64,000 nt of DNA from Pseudomonas alkylphenolica. Its GTDB lineage: Bacteria > Pseudomonadota > Gammaproteobacteria > Pseudomonadales > Pseudomonadaceae. The position numbers and the translations under genes are program-made. The stretch covers positions 620,001-684,000 of the forward strand of contig NZ_QJRG01000033.1 of the NCBI RefSeq assembly GCF_004025535.1, in the 5' to 3' direction. The notes under the pieces were generated by a model that saw only the letters and a program-made list of their open reading frames with translations, was not told the DNA's origin and did no database searches. This document shows positions 55,674 to 64,000 of the stretch, piece after piece. How positions within the stretch are numbered: position 1 is the stretch's first letter; every line of letters begins with the position of its first letter.

Positions 55674-56081
55674 GTGGAAGAAGTCATCGAGCAGCTCCGA
55701 GAAGCCAACGAGCCCGTACCCGTGCCGCTTGAGCTACCGGACGAAGACCAACTGGTCGAGATCGAGGAAGAGTTGTTCATCAACATTCCATTCGTCTTCA
55801 AAGAGTTTCTGCTGACGGTCAGCGATGTGGTGTACGGCAGCCTCGAGCCGGTCACCGTCACCGACCCGCAATCGCATACCTACCTGCCAGAGGTTGCCGC
55901 AAACGCCTGGGACGCCGGCGTACCACGCGACCTGATCCCGATCTGCCAGGACGGTGATGATTATTACTGTGTCGAAGAAGACGGCACCGTGGTGCTGTGG
56001 TCCGGCGAAGAAGAGATCGTCACCGAAGACAGCTGGGAATCGGTCTGGCACTGGGCCCGGGATGTCTGGCTGGAAAGCTGA
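55674..56081 (+). CDS. SMI1/KNR4 (SUKH) family protein
   Basis: A 135-residue acidic protein with a GTG start (55674) behind AGAGGATAG. SUKH landmarks: LPDEDQLVEIEEELFINIPFVFKEFLLTVSDVVYG and VPRDLIPICQDGDDYYCVEEDGTVVLWSGEEE. The family includes immunity proteins of polymorphic toxins, but conserved solitary members exist; no toxin gene lies next to it, so an immunity role is not supported. Closely follows the terminator of the Tim44-like gene. Confidence 0.85.
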   Translation: MEEVIEQLREANEPVPVPLELPDEDQLVEIEEELFINIPFVFKEFLLTVSDVVYGSLEPVTVTDPQSHTYLPEVAANAWDAGVPRDLIPICQDGDDYYCVEEDGTVVLWSGEEEIVTEDSWESVWHWARDVWLES

Positions 56082-56225
56082 ATGAGAAATATCCGCATAA
56101 ATTAATGGCCCCTTGCCATTAATGTTCGTAGAATCGCCATGCATTCCTGTGCGTGGCGATTCGCTACCGCTCCATCCCCTCGGACATACGAATCGTCCCG
56201 TACAGGAAGCGCCCCGCCCATCCCC

Positions 56226-57986
56226 CTAGGGATGATTGTCCTGATGGTTATCCAGCGTCTCCAGCAACGCAATCTGCATGCGCGTGTGCACGCGGATGAA
56301 CCAGCGCCAGAGCAACGCCGCTACCACCGCCGCCACCACCACGATCAGCACCAGCAACTCGCTGGTAGGCAGAATGCTGGCTGACAGTGCCGACAACAGC
56401 AGGAAAATCACTAGGAGCGACAACAACGGGATGACCTCGGCTATCACCCGCCGCACGCGCTGGGTATGGCGCCCAGCCATTTCCGGCTTGACCCCCATCT
56501 CAGCCAGGAGCATCGACAGGGCCTTGAGCTTTCGGTAAGCGGCAATAAGGAACGGCAACGACAGCAGCAACGCCGCGCCCCAGATCAGCGCCTTTTGCTG
56601 ACCAGCATCGCTGATCCATTCGCTCAGGTACTCGCCGATCCGTGCCGCGAAGTAGCCGCCGCTGAAAAAGATCGCAATCACCAATGCCAGGTTCACACCC
56701 ACCTGGAGCAAGATGCGTCGGATCATCGAGGCCAGCAGCGCACCTTCGCCGTGGGGCTGGATACTGCGCAGCCACTCACCGTACAGCGACAGCACCCGTG
56801 CCAGGCGCCGAGGAACGATCGTGGCCAGCTTGAGTGACAAAGGATCGGCACCGCGAATCAGATACGGCGTGAGCAGCGTGGTAATGGCCGAGACGGCCAC
56901 TGCCACCGGGTAGAGGAAGTCGCTGGTGACCTGCAGCGTCATGCCAAGCGCGGCGATGATGAATGAGAATTCGCCAATCTGCGACAGCCCCATTCCCACC
57001 CGCAGCGACGTGCGACCATCGTTGCCCGCGATAAACGCGCCCATACCGCACGACAGCATCTTGCCCAAGACGACGGCGATGGTGATCACCACGATCGGCC
57101 AGGCATATTCAACCAGAACGCTCGGATCGATCATCATGCCGATGGCGACAAAGAAAATGGCACTGAACAGATCGCGGACCGGTTCGATCAGTCGTTCGAT
57201 CTTAATCAACTGCCGGGATTCAGCCATGATTGCGCCAATCAGGAACGCCCCCAGCACCATGCTGTACTCGAGCTTGACCACCAGCAGGCAAAAGCCGAAA
57301 CACAGCCCGAGCACGGTGATCAGCAGCATCTCGTTGCTTTCAAAGCGCGCCACATAGGCCAGCAAACGCGGTACCAGCAATATCCCCACAACCAAGGCCA
57401 CGATCATGAACAGCGACAGCTTGCCGACCGTGGAGAACACCTCGCCGGAACTCACCGACCCGCTCACCGCAATCCCCGAAAGCAAGGCAATGATACCGAT
57501 GCCAAGGATGTCCTCGACAATCAGCACGCCAAAGATCAGTTGGGCAAACCGCTCGTTTTTCATCTTCAGGTCGTTGAGCGCCTTGACGATGATGGTGGTC
57601 GAGGAAATCGCCAGGATCGCGCCGAGAAATAGCGAGTCCATGGTGCTCCAGCCGAACCAGCGGCCGATCTCGAAACCGATCCAGATCATCAGGACGATTT
57701 CCAGGAACGCGGCGATAAACGCCGTTGCACCGACCTTGAACAGCTTGCGCAGGCTGAACTCCAGGCCCAGGCAGAACATCAGGAAGATCACCCCAAGCTC
57801 GGCCAGGGTCTTGATCGTGTCTTCGTCGTGGATCAGTCCGAACGGCGGCGTGTGCGGGCCGATAATGAAGCCGGCAACGATATAGCCCAGCACCACCGGC
57901 TGCTTGAAGCGATGAAACAGGATAGTGACCACACCGGCGATCAGCATGATCACTGCCAAATCCTGGATGAAACTGATGGCATGCAC
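56226..57986 (-). CDS. CPA2 family cation:proton antiporter without RCK domain
   Basis: A 586-residue Kef/YbaL-like antiporter. The exchanger core (about 1-380) begins FIQDLAVIMLIAGVVTILFHRFKQPVVLGYIVAGFIIGPH and contains FLMFCLGLEFSLRKL and IGEFSFIIAALGM. After the core there is no TrkA-N (RCK) nucleotide-binding domain; instead about four more hydrophobic segments are present (VGVNLALVIAIFFSGGYFAARI, ALIWGAALLLSLPFLIAAY, EVIPLLSLLVIFLLLSALS, ELLVLIVVVAAVVAALLWRWF). It probably exchanges K+ or Na+ for H+. Divergent from a thioesterase gene. Confidence 0.88.
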   Translation of the reverse strand: MHAISFIQDLAVIMLIAGVVTILFHRFKQPVVLGYIVAGFIIGPHTPPFGLIHDEDTIKTLAELGVIFLMFCLGLEFSLRKLFKVGATAFIAAFLEIVLMIWIGFEIGRWFGWSTMDSLFLGAILAISSTTIIVKALNDLKMKNERFAQLIFGVLIVEDILGIGIIALLSGIAVSGSVSSGEVFSTVGKLSLFMIVALVVGILLVPRLLAYVARFESNEMLLITVLGLCFGFCLLVVKLEYSMVLGAFLIGAIMAESRQLIKIERLIEPVRDLFSAIFFVAIGMMIDPSVLVEYAWPIVVITIAVVLGKMLSCGMGAFIAGNDGRTSLRVGMGLSQIGEFSFIIAALGMTLQVTSDFLYPVAVAVSAITTLLTPYLIRGADPLSLKLATIVPRRLARVLSLYGEWLRSIQPHGEGALLASMIRRILLQVGVNLALVIAIFFSGGYFAARIGEYLSEWISDAGQQKALIWGAALLLSLPFLIAAYRKLKALSMLLAEMGVKPEMAGRHTQRVRRVIAEVIPLLSLLVIFLLLSALSASILPTSELLVLIVVVAAVVAALLWRWFIRVHTRMQIALLETLDNHQDNHP

Positions 57987-58309
57987 GGCGCGGTACTCCT
58001 TACCTTGTCACGAAGGAAAAAACCGCGACTCTCCCGAAAACAGACCGATTGAGTTGCGGGTACTTAATGTTTTTAATGTAGGGAACCCACTTTGCGTGGG
58101 TCTGTTCAGGTTAACACTGGCGCCTGTCACGAAAAGCCGATGCAATAAGTGGAAACAGATCGACCAAATCAACGCCATAAATGGCAAAACCAGCGTGACG
58201 GCAAGGCCGCTGTCAGCGTCCCGTCTTTTAGATGGGAATCGTATTAGGGGAAAGAAGCGTGAATACCAGTCGCCACCCCGCCTCAGCGCAACCTAACCGT
58301 GAGCACACT
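57987..58309. other. 323-base gap between antiporter and thioesterase genes
   Basis: Divergent promoter region. It contains an AT-rich stretch around 58065-58080 and a small inverted repeat ACCCAC-TTTGC-GTGGGT (58085-58101). An open frame reaches from the thioesterase back to 58232 but lacks a ribosome site. Nothing else is supported. Confidence 0.5.
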
Positions 58310-58795
58310 ATGGAACCTGGAAACGCCCAGCTGTCGATGACCGTCCTGATGACCCCGGACAAAGCCAACTTTTCTGGCAATGTGCATGGCGGCACCCTGC
58401 TGAAGTACCTTGATGAAGTCGCTTATGCCTGTGCCAGCCGCTATGCCGGTCGCTATGTCGTAACCCTTTCGGTGGATCAGGTGGTCTTCCGCGAGCCGGT
58501 GCATGTCGGCGAACTGGTCACCTTTCTCGCCTCGGTGAACTACACCGGCAACACCTCGATGGAGGTAGGCATCAAGGTCGTCACCGAGAATATTCGCGAG
58601 CGCTCGGTACGCCACAGCAATAGCTGCTTTTTCACCATGGTGGCCGTTGATGACGACCGCAAACCGGTCGCGGTGCCACCGCGCCAACCGGAAACCAGCG
58701 AGGAGAAGCGCCGCTTCCTGCAAGGCAAGCAGCGCCGACTGATTCGCCAGGAGCTGGAAAAGCGCTACCAGGAACTCAAGGGCGACGCGCTTTAA
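58310..58795 (+). CDS. Acyl-CoA thioesterase (hotdog fold)
   Basis: A 161-residue enzyme from ATG 58310. [59 protein letters not shown] is the hotdog core with the N/HGG loop and the catalytic Asp, as in BACH/YciA thioesterases. A longer frame (58232) is open but without a ribosome site. Its end overlaps the convergent pdxY stop by four bases. Confidence 0.88.
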   Translation: MEPGNAQLSMTVLMTPDKANFSGNVHGGTLLKYLDEVAYACASRYAGRYVVTLSVDQVVFREPVHVGELVTFLASVNYTGNTSMEVGIKVVTENIRERSVRHSNSCFFTMVAVDDDRKPVAVPPRQPETSEEKRRFLQGKQRRLIRQELEKRYQELKGDAL

Positions 58796-59664
58796 GCCTT
58801 GACCGGCTGCGCCTCGAAGCGCACCCGCGGATGCACGATGCGATCCTGGGCCCGCACCAGTTCAAGTTCGTAACTGGCGCAGGCCTGGGTTTCAAGCAGC
58901 ACCTCGTGCACGGCAGCAGCGGTGAATTCGAACGCTGTCAGCCAGTCATCGCCCAGCAGCACGCGGGCGAGGAACAGGCCCGAGGTCAGGTCACCGACGC
59001 CCACCGGCTGACGCGGAAACGCCAATAGCGGGCGGCGGATGTGCCAACTGCCTGCTGCCGTCACCAGCAGCATCTCGAAATCCTGTGCGCCGCGCCCCGG
59101 ATACGCCAGGTGCTTGACCAGCACTGCTTTCGGTCCGCGCGCCAGCAGGCTGCGCGCCATGGCAACGCAGTCTTCCAGCGATTCCGGACGACGCCCGCAG
59201 AAACTGTCGAGCTCCAGTTGGTTGGGACACAGCACATCGGCCACCGCCACCGCTTCGTCGAGCAGGAAACTGCTGACTTCGGCTGGCACGATGCAGCCCT
59301 TTTCCGGGTGGCCCATGACCGGGTCGCACAAATACAAGGCTTTCGGGTTTACCGCCTTGATGCGTGCAACGCCACTGAGAATCGCCCGTCCTTGCTCGGC
59401 GCTTCCCAAGTAGCCCGACAGCACCGCATCGCAGTTGCCCAGCTCGCCGATCGCTGCAATACCTTCAACCAGTGCAGGGATTTGCGCAGGCGCAAGCACT
59501 TCCCCGGTCCACTGGCCATACTGAGTGTGGTTGGAAAACTGCACCGTGTTGAGCGGCCACACGTTGACGCCAACTCGCTGCATCGGAAACACCGCCGCGC
59601 CGTTACCGGCATGGCCGAAAACTACATGGGACTGGATAGCAAGCAAGTGTGGCGTACGTTTCAT
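58792..59664 (-). CDS. pdxY: Pyridoxal kinase PdxY
   Basis: Vitamin B6 salvage kinase that phosphorylates pyridoxal. From ATG 59664 (GGAAG upstream) it is 290 residues: [57 protein letters not shown], and the ATP/anion-hole motif [17 protein letters not shown]; the PdxK/PdxY Gly-Asp catalytic site is in GDLTSG. The MocR-PaiB pair at 37789-40056 also hints at B6 biology in this region. Confidence 0.93.
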   Translation of the reverse strand: MKRTPHLLAIQSHVVFGHAGNGAAVFPMQRVGVNVWPLNTVQFSNHTQYGQWTGEVLAPAQIPALVEGIAAIGELGNCDAVLSGYLGSAEQGRAILSGVARIKAVNPKALYLCDPVMGHPEKGCIVPAEVSSFLLDEAVAVADVLCPNQLELDSFCGRRPESLEDCVAMARSLLARGPKAVLVKHLAYPGRGAQDFEMLLVTAAGSWHIRRPLLAFPRQPVGVGDLTSGLFLARVLLGDDWLTAFEFTAAAVHEVLLETQACASYELELVRAQDRIVHPRVRFEAQPVKA

Positions 59665-59782
59665 GCAAAACTTCCGAAACAATTAGATGAAAAACACGGC
59701 ACGCAGTATGGCGCTAAATGCCACCTGTACGACAGACCGCACAGGCAGTTAAGCTGAACGTACATCGCTGGAGCAAATGTAA

Positions 59783-60175
59783 ATGTTGACCCTGGGTAAT
59801 CTCTTCGTGCTGATGTTGCTGGCCACCGCCGGCGCCTGGCTGTGGCACAACCATGGATTGCGGGAAAAAGCCCTGGAACGGGTCAAGCAGCACTGCGCCA
59901 AGCTAGACCTGGAGCTGCTGGACGGCAACGTTGCGCTCAAGCGCATTGGTTTTGTCCGCGATGCCAGCGGCCGTAAACGCCTGGCACGGGTGTACAACTT
60001 CGAATTCACCGTCACCGGTGAGCAGCGCCACCCCGGTACCGTCACTCAGTTCGGCGCGCACACGATGCAGATCGAGCTGGCGCCCTACCCGTTCGAGATC
60101 AAGCCTGCACCACAGGCCGATAACGTCATCGAAATGAACCAGTGGCGTCAGGATCACAACCGCTGGCGTAACTAG
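59783..60175 (+). CDS. DUF3301 protein
   Basis: A 130-residue protein with one N-terminal membrane helix (LGNLFVLMLLATAGAWLWH) followed by a small conserved domain (CAKLDLELLDGNVALKRIGFVRDASGRKRLARVYNFEFTVTGEQRHPG), as in DUF3301. Function unknown. Its end is convergent and overlaps the COG0523 gene stop by four bases. Confidence 0.9.
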   Translation: MLTLGNLFVLMLLATAGAWLWHNHGLREKALERVKQHCAKLDLELLDGNVALKRIGFVRDASGRKRLARVYNFEFTVTGEQRHPGTVTQFGAHTMQIELAPYPFEIKPAPQADNVIEMNQWRQDHNRWRN

Positions 60176-61173
60176 CTTACACAGGCCTGCATGGCCGCGT
60201 GCAAGGCATCGCGGTCCTGCCTGGACGCAAATATGAGCTCGATGCGTGAGTCGCGGCGCCATTCGCTGGGCTGCCAGTTCAGCGCCTTCTGACCAGCCAG
60301 GGCGTTGATCGATTGCCAACCTTGCGCGCTGTGGATAACCAGCTTGGCCCGGCGCCAGTCAGTGCTGTGCAAAAACTGCTCGATACGCCCCCGGTCAAAT
60401 ACCTGCTGCGGATGCCAGCGCCAACCGATACTCCAGCCATCTGCAGCGTCCTGAACGCTACAGATTGCCTCGTGTGGATTTGTCCACAGGGTCGCTACAG
60501 GCCCGTCTGCCGGGGGCAATGTCAGCTTATCCACAGCCTCGATGCGCGTCGGTTCCGACGCCTGACAGGGGAGCAGCGTCAAAGGTAGATAACCCTGCTC
60601 GGTCCAATACAGCGCCTGATCGGGTAGCTGTGAACTTATCCACAGGCGACGTTCGTCGTTCACATCGGTTGACTTGTTCAACACCAACAGGCCAGCACCG
60701 GCCAAGGCCTGCTGCTGCGCTTCGGGCAGCGCCTGACCGGTTGCGAGTTGTTCGGCGTCCAGTACCATCACGCTGGGTTGTACCGCCAGCACCCCGCGCC
60801 ACGGCGGCTGTCGCAATTGCTCGACGAGCTGCAACGGATGCCCAAGGCCCGACGGCTCGATGAATAGTCGATGCGGTCGGGCCTTACGCAGCAAGCGCCC
60901 CAGCCCGACCTGAAAAGGTGCGCCATTGACACAGCACAGGCAGCCACCAGCCACTTCCCCCATGGAAATGCCCTGATCGTCGGTACTCAACAGTGCCGCG
61001 TCGAGGCCAACCTGGCCGAACTCATTGATCAGCACAGCCCAGCGTTCATCGGCAGGCCGTTGAGACAGCAACTGGCGAATCAGGCTGGTCTTGCCGGCGC
61101 CCAAGGGCCCGGCAATCACATGAGTAGGAATGTTCTGCAGCATAGGACGGTAGAGGCTCCGAATTTTCGTCAC
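60172..61173 (-). CDS. COG0523 (CobW/YeiR-like) metal-chaperone GTPase
   Basis: G3E GTPase of the zinc/cobalt group, here in a zinc-starvation operon. Walker A GPLGAGKTS, the metal motif GCLCC (Cys78, Cys80, Cys81 from the GTG start) and a divergent C-terminal domain (333 residues). The start is uncertain: GTG 61173 with GAGG 4 bases upstream, 12 bases after the DUF1826 stop, versus ATG 61143. The gene holds three perfect TTATCCACA/TGTGGATAA sites (60330, 60527, 60636). Last gene of zigA-DUF1826-cobW. Confidence 0.88.
   Translation of the reverse strand: MTKIRSLYRPMLQNIPTHVIAGPLGAGKTSLIRQLLSQRPADERWAVLINEFGQVGLDAALLSTDDQGISMGEVAGGCLCCVNGAPFQVGLGRLLRKARPHRLFIEPSGLGHPLQLVEQLRQPPWRGVLAVQPSVMVLDAEQLATGQALPEAQQQALAGAGLLVLNKSTDVNDERRLWISSQLPDQALYWTEQGYLPLTLLPCQASEPTRIEAVDKLTLPPADGPVATLWTNPHEAICSVQDAADGWSIGWRWHPQQVFDRGRIEQFLHSTDWRRAKLVIHSAQGWQSINALAGQKALNWQPSEWRRDSRIELIFASRQDRDALHAAMQACVS
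60330..60644. other. Cluster of perfect DnaA-box sequences
   Basis: TGTGGATAA at 60330-60338, TTATCCACA at 60527-60535 and 60636-60644, plus a dyad TGTGGATTTGTCCACA at 60473-60488. All lie inside the COG0523 coding region. By chance a window this size would hold well under one perfect 9-base site on both strands. Confidence 0.65.
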
Positions 61174-61185
61174 TATGCCTCGATA

Positions 61186-61821
61186 TCAGGCCAACCAGTC
61201 AAGGCTGAGAATCAAGCGACGCTCACCACGGGCCAGCGACGGTGAACGGTGGACCAGCCCTGCGCCCTGATTGCCCAGCCACTTTTCCCCTTTCAGCAGG
61301 GCAACATCTCCTGCGGTTAGTTGCTGGATTTCGCACAGGCCGGGTTGCTCATCAGCCAACTGCGAGCGCTTGATCGCACTTTCCTTGAGCCATTCGCTAC
61401 CGGGGCCGGCATAAGTGGTGAGCAGACGCACCGGCACATGATCAACATGAAAGCGCGGGCACATGGCGCGATCCAGCGCAGTGACACGCAGGCCAACGCG
61501 GCGGGCATCGAGCAGGCACCCAAACGCGGCCACCAGCCAGGCAACATCGGCGATGAAGGCCTCATGGCCCTGCACGTCGGCGTAACCGGCCAACAACCCG
61601 CCAAGGTCAGGCGGTTGATGACTGGCATCCAGTTCCAGCTCTCGGCGCTCGCCAACCGGTTGGTTCAACGACAACAACGCACAGGCAAAGTCCTTGATCT
61701 GCACCGGCAAGCGCCGTTGCCAGACCGCCATATTGACGGTGTCCTGCAACACTTCGGTCAACACCTGCGGCGTGTCGCCCTCGGCCTGCCGAATGGGCAG
61801 TTGTAGCCTGCTCGCCAGCAT
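61186..61821 (-). CDS. DUF1826 protein of the zinc-starvation operon
   Basis: A 211-residue protein, no signal peptide. DUF1826 landmarks: NMAVWQRRLPVQIKDFACALL, DRAMCPRFHVDHVPVRLLTTYAGPGSEWL and LAAGDVALLKGEKWLGNQG-like LTAGDVALLKGEKWLGNQGAGLVHRSP. The HxD and H pattern (FHVDHV, GLVHRSP) resembles the 2-oxoglutarate/Fe fold of hydroxylases; that is inference. The start overlaps the zigA stop (TGATG), so it is translationally coupled. Family members often neighbour COG0523 genes under Zur. Confidence 0.85.
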   Translation of the reverse strand: MLASRLQLPIRQAEGDTPQVLTEVLQDTVNMAVWQRRLPVQIKDFACALLSLNQPVGERRELELDASHQPPDLGGLLAGYADVQGHEAFIADVAWLVAAFGCLLDARRVGLRVTALDRAMCPRFHVDHVPVRLLTTYAGPGSEWLKESAIKRSQLADEQPGLCEIQQLTAGDVALLKGEKWLGNQGAGLVHRSPSLARGERRLILSLDWLA

Positions 61822-63029
61822 CAGGCCACCTCCTCGTCATACCAGCCGTCAAAAGGGTCCGGCAGTTGCCGCCAGCCTTCGACGCCCTCGGCCATTTCTG
61901 CCTCGCTCAGCAGGCAGGCTTCGAGGTCCGCCCCCAGACGCTTGAAGTCGATGTGCTGACCGATGAACACGAGTTCCTGGCGGCAATCACCTTCTTGGGC
62001 CGTCCAGTGCTTGAGAATCGCAGCCGTGCTTTGTTCATCCTGCGGCCAGTCCGGACGCGGTACAAAGCGCCACCAACGCCCGGCAAAGCCGTAACGCATC
62101 ATGCCGCCGGCCTGCGACCAGCTGCCGGCATCCTGGTGCTTGCTGGCCAACCAGAAGAAACCTTTGGAGCGCAGCAACCGCCCGTTCACCCAGGGCCTGT
62201 TGATAAAGTCGAAGAAGCGCTGTGGATGAAGCGGTCGGCGCGCCCGCCAGACGCTGGCGGCGATACCGTATTCCTCGGTTTCCGGCACATGTTCGCCGCG
62301 CAGTTCCTGCAGCCACCCCGGGGCCTGGGCGGCACGCTCGAAATCGAACAACCCGGTGTTGAGGATCGACGTCAGAGGCACCTGCCCCATCAGCATCGGC
62401 ACGATCCGCGCCTGGGCGTTGAGGCTGCGCAAAATGGCCGTGAGCTCTTCACGCTCATCGCGGCTGATCATGTCGATCTTGCTGAGCAGGATCACATCGG
62501 CGAACTCAACCTGTTCGATCAGCAGGTCACTGATCGAGCGCTGATCGTCCTCGCCCAATGTTTCACCCTGACTCGCCAGGCTCTGCGCACCTTGGTAATC
62601 GTGCAGGAAGTTCAGCCCATCGACGACCGTCACCATGGTATCCAGGCGCGCCTGGTCGGCGAGGCTAGCGCCCCGTTCATCACGAAAGGTAAAGGTCTCG
62701 GCAACCGGCAGCGGTTCGGAAATGCCGGTGGACTCAATCAGTAAGTAATCAAAACGGCCTTCACGCGCCAAACGGCCAACTTCCTCCAACAGGTCCTCGC
62801 GCAGGGTGCAGCAGATGCAGCCATTGCTCATTTCCACCAGTTTTTCTTCCGCACGATTGAGGCTGACATGGCGTTGCACCTCGCTGGCGTCAATGTTGAT
62901 TTCACTCATGTCGTTGACGATCACCGCCACCCGCAAGTTCTCGCGGTTGCGCAGCACATGATTCAGCAGCGTACTTTTGCCAGCCCCGAGGAAGCCGGAA
63001 AGCACAGTGACAGGAAGGCGGTTGGGCAT
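61821..63029 (-). CDS. zigA: Zinc-starvation COG0523 GTPase ZigA
   Basis: Zinc metallochaperone GTPase. From ATG 63029 (GAGGAT upstream) 402 residues: [18 protein letters not shown] (Walker A, 9-24), the CXCC metal motif GCICC (Cys71, Cys73, Cys74), [18 protein letters not shown] (NKxD-like G4 with Ser) and the CobW C-terminal domain ([22 protein letters not shown]). It is first in the minus-strand operon; a Zur palindrome lies about 48 bases before the start. Gene order as in P. aeruginosa PA5535-PA5532. Confidence 0.93.
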   Translation of the reverse strand: MPNRLPVTVLSGFLGAGKSTLLNHVLRNRENLRVAVIVNDMSEINIDASEVQRHVSLNRAEEKLVEMSNGCICCTLREDLLEEVGRLAREGRFDYLLIESTGISEPLPVAETFTFRDERGASLADQARLDTMVTVVDGLNFLHDYQGAQSLASQGETLGEDDQRSISDLLIEQVEFADVILLSKIDMISRDEREELTAILRSLNAQARIVPMLMGQVPLTSILNTGLFDFERAAQAPGWLQELRGEHVPETEEYGIAASVWRARRPLHPQRFFDFINRPWVNGRLLRSKGFFWLASKHQDAGSWSQAGGMMRYGFAGRWWRFVPRPDWPQDEQSTAAILKHWTAQEGDCRQELVFIGQHIDFKRLGADLEACLLSEAEMAEGVEGWRQLPDPFDGWYDEEVA

Positions 63030-63074
63030 GGACAGATCCTCATCGGGCAGGTGCATTCAAACGATGCATTGCAC

Positions 63075-63092
63075 AATGTTATAATATAACAA
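63075..63092. promoter_or_regulatory. Zur operator between zigA and the divergent gene pair
   Basis: GTTATAATATAAC (63078-63090) is a perfect palindrome matching the Zur consensus of pseudomonads (GTTATAnnATAAC), extended by AAT on the left and AAT on the right. It lies between divergent starts at 63029 and 63154, so zinc-bound Zur could repress both directions. Confidence 0.85.
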
Positions 63093-63153
63093 TACAATCT
63101 CGCCAAGCTGCTTTACCTAACCTCGATTAAAGGCCTTCGCCAAGGACGCCAAA

Positions 63154-63540
63154 TTGAACAGCTTTTGCTCGTCTGTCGCTGTCGTGTTACTGCTGTTCCT
63201 GCCCGTTGCCGCGCAGGCGCTGCCACTGAGCCAAGGTCTGGCGCTGTGTACCCGAAGCGCCACGTTGCTGGCCTGTGGTGATGTTCAAGGCAACTACTAC
63301 AGCGTACGCATCGACGGCGGCACGACATACCTGCGCGGCTATGAAGTGGAGGGACGGCGGCTCTGGACACAAACCAACAGCCGCTACGGCCAGCTGACGT
63401 TCTACACCGGTCTGGCCAGTGACGGTGAAACCTGGGTGGGCTACAGCCGTAAAGTCGGCTGGACCACCTTCAACCGAGTATCCAGTTCCAGCGGGCAGCG
63501 CTTCAAGGTGCGCTGCGAACGGCTGAGCGGCTGCCAGTAA
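63154..63540 (+). CDS. Small secreted protein in the Zur-controlled cluster
   Basis: A 128-residue exported protein beginning at a TTG (63154) with AAGGA 8 bases upstream. Signal peptide VAVVLLLFLPVAAQA; mature part has four cysteines (32, 41, 121, 127) and YTGLASDGETWVGYSRKVGWTTFNRV. I recognise no family. It lies on the folE2 side of the Zur box, with folE2 37 bases downstream, so it is probably induced when zinc is low. The role is unknown. Confidence 0.7.
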   Translation: MNSFCSSVAVVLLLFLPVAAQALPLSQGLALCTRSATLLACGDVQGNYYSVRIDGGTTYLRGYEVEGRRLWTQTNSRYGQLTFYTGLASDGETWVGYSRKVGWTTFNRVSSSSGQRFKVRCERLSGCQ

Positions 63541-63576
63541 ACATCACACCCTCCCGCCCTGGAATTCGAGCTGCCC

Positions 63577-64000
63577 ATGACCGCCCTGACGCTTCCTGAT
63601 ATTGCCGCGCAAGCCACTCAAAGTTCGTTGCCACTAAACTGGGTCGGTATGTGCAACATTGCCCTACCCGTACAGTTCGACGGCAGCAGGTTGCGTGCAA
63701 GCGCCGACGCGGGCGTCGACCTGGACGATGGCAACTCACGCGGAATCCACATGTCGCGCCTGTACCTGGCACTGGAGGTTTTCGAACAGCAGCCCCTAAC
63801 ACCGCAGCTCATTCACCAGGTGTTGGGTACCTTTCTTGAAAGTCATGCCGGGCTATCCACGGGCGCCTATTTGCAATTGCGCTTTGAGCTGATGCTTAAA
63901 CGCCCCGCATTGATCAGCCCATTGGCGGGCTGGAAAGCGTATCCCGTCACTCTATCTGCACAGCTAAAAGATGAAGTGTTCCACGTGGAACTAAATGTGC
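63577..64000 (+). CDS. folE2: GTP cyclohydrolase FolE2 (3' end outside window)
   Basis: Non-zinc-dependent GTP cyclohydrolase that replaces FolE in zinc starvation and starts folate synthesis. 141 codons are visible, beginning MTALTLPDIAAQATQSSLPLNWVGMCNIALPV; GVDLDDGNSRGIHMSRLYLALE is the FolE2-type core. Its ATG at 63577 follows the secreted-protein gene by 36 bases; GGAATTCGAG lies upstream. The parS site at 63977-63992 is inside this coding region. Confidence 0.9.
   Translation, partial: MTALTLPDIAAQATQSSLPLNWVGMCNIALPVQFDGSRLRASADAGVDLDDGNSRGIHMSRLYLALEVFEQQPLTPQLIHQVLGTFLESHAGLSTGAYLQLRFELMLKRPALISPLAGWKAYPVTLSAQLKDEVFHVELNV
63977..63992. promoter_or_regulatory. parS site (ParB binding) inside folE2
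   Basis: TGTTCCACGTGGAACT contains the perfect 14-base palindrome GTTCCACGTGGAAC, the parS core of Pseudomonas chromosomes. Such sites nucleate ParB and lie within tens of kilobases of oriC, which agrees with the gene content here. Confidence 0.9.

Noticed and set aside
55674..56081. Toxin immunity system around the SMI1/KNR4 gene
   Set aside because: No toxin or secretion gene neighbours it, and solitary conserved SUKH proteins are common in pseudomonads.
58085..58101. Small inverted repeat ACCCAC-TTTGC-GTGGGT as terminator or operator
   Set aside because: Six-base arms and no U tract; no known operator matches.

Overview
The window looks like ordinary chromosome from a high-GC Pseudomonas, most likely of the P. 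putida group. The protein sequences, the long PstC and PstA, and the gene order (exbBD-tonB, oxyR-recG, hup, rubredoxin genes, ubiCA, phoBR, pst-phoU, purEK, aspA, a two-subunit pyruvate carboxylase, zwf, uvrD, zinc-starvation genes) match what is known of pseudomonads close to the replication origin. No tRNA, rRNA, CRISPR array, prophage or insertion sequence was found. The species call is inference from sequence, without any database search.

Layout. 1-1902: 3' part of exbB, then exbD and tonB (energy transfer to outer-membrane receptors). 1996-6480: oxyR, recG and a YbaK-HDOD fusion. 6503-10925: SCP2-like protein, HU, rubredoxin reductase and rubredoxin on the minus strand; ubiC-ubiA on the plus strand; a small secreted-repeat protein. 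11001-23617: phosphate block, with phoB-phoR behind a Pho box, a CNNM/CorC-type CBS protein, an M23 peptidase, a REC-PilZ regulator, then pstS-pstC-pstA-pstB-phoU on the minus strand with Pho boxes before both pstS and pstC. 23680-29217: MHS-type transporter, thioesterase, hexose-phosphate epimerase-like protein, small membrane and secreted proteins, purE-purK. 29534-41205: accessory-flavoured stretch with a small secreted metzincin-like protein, LysR-aspA, asparaginase, AraC regulator, acetylpolyamine deacetylase plus polyamine-binding protein, an orphan AT-rich ORF, a MocR regulator divergent from an FMN split-barrel protein, and two GNAT acetyltransferases. 41304-48803: pyruvate carboxylase subunits with a divergent LysR gene, then an RpiR/HexR-type regulator divergent from zwf with a palindromic operator between them. 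48889-60175: small conserved proteins, a GGDEF-EAL protein, uvrD, a Tim44-like protein, a SMI1/KNR4 protein, a CPA2 antiporter, thioesterase, pdxY and a DUF3301 protein. 60172-64000: zinc-starvation cluster of two COG0523 GTPases and a DUF1826 protein on the minus strand, divergent from a small secreted protein and folE2, with a perfect Zur-type palindrome between.

The most interesting non-coding signals point to origin-proximal chromosome biology. A perfect ParB-binding parS palindrome lies inside folE2 at the right edge. Consensus DnaA boxes are clustered in two places: a 12-bp tandem array in the linker of the MocR gene, and three perfect boxes within 315 bp of a COG0523 gene. Other signals worth checking are an intrinsic terminator inside the purE leader, a metzincin-like secreted protein that seems to lack the Met-turn methionine, and an uncharacterised secreted protein apparently under Zur control.
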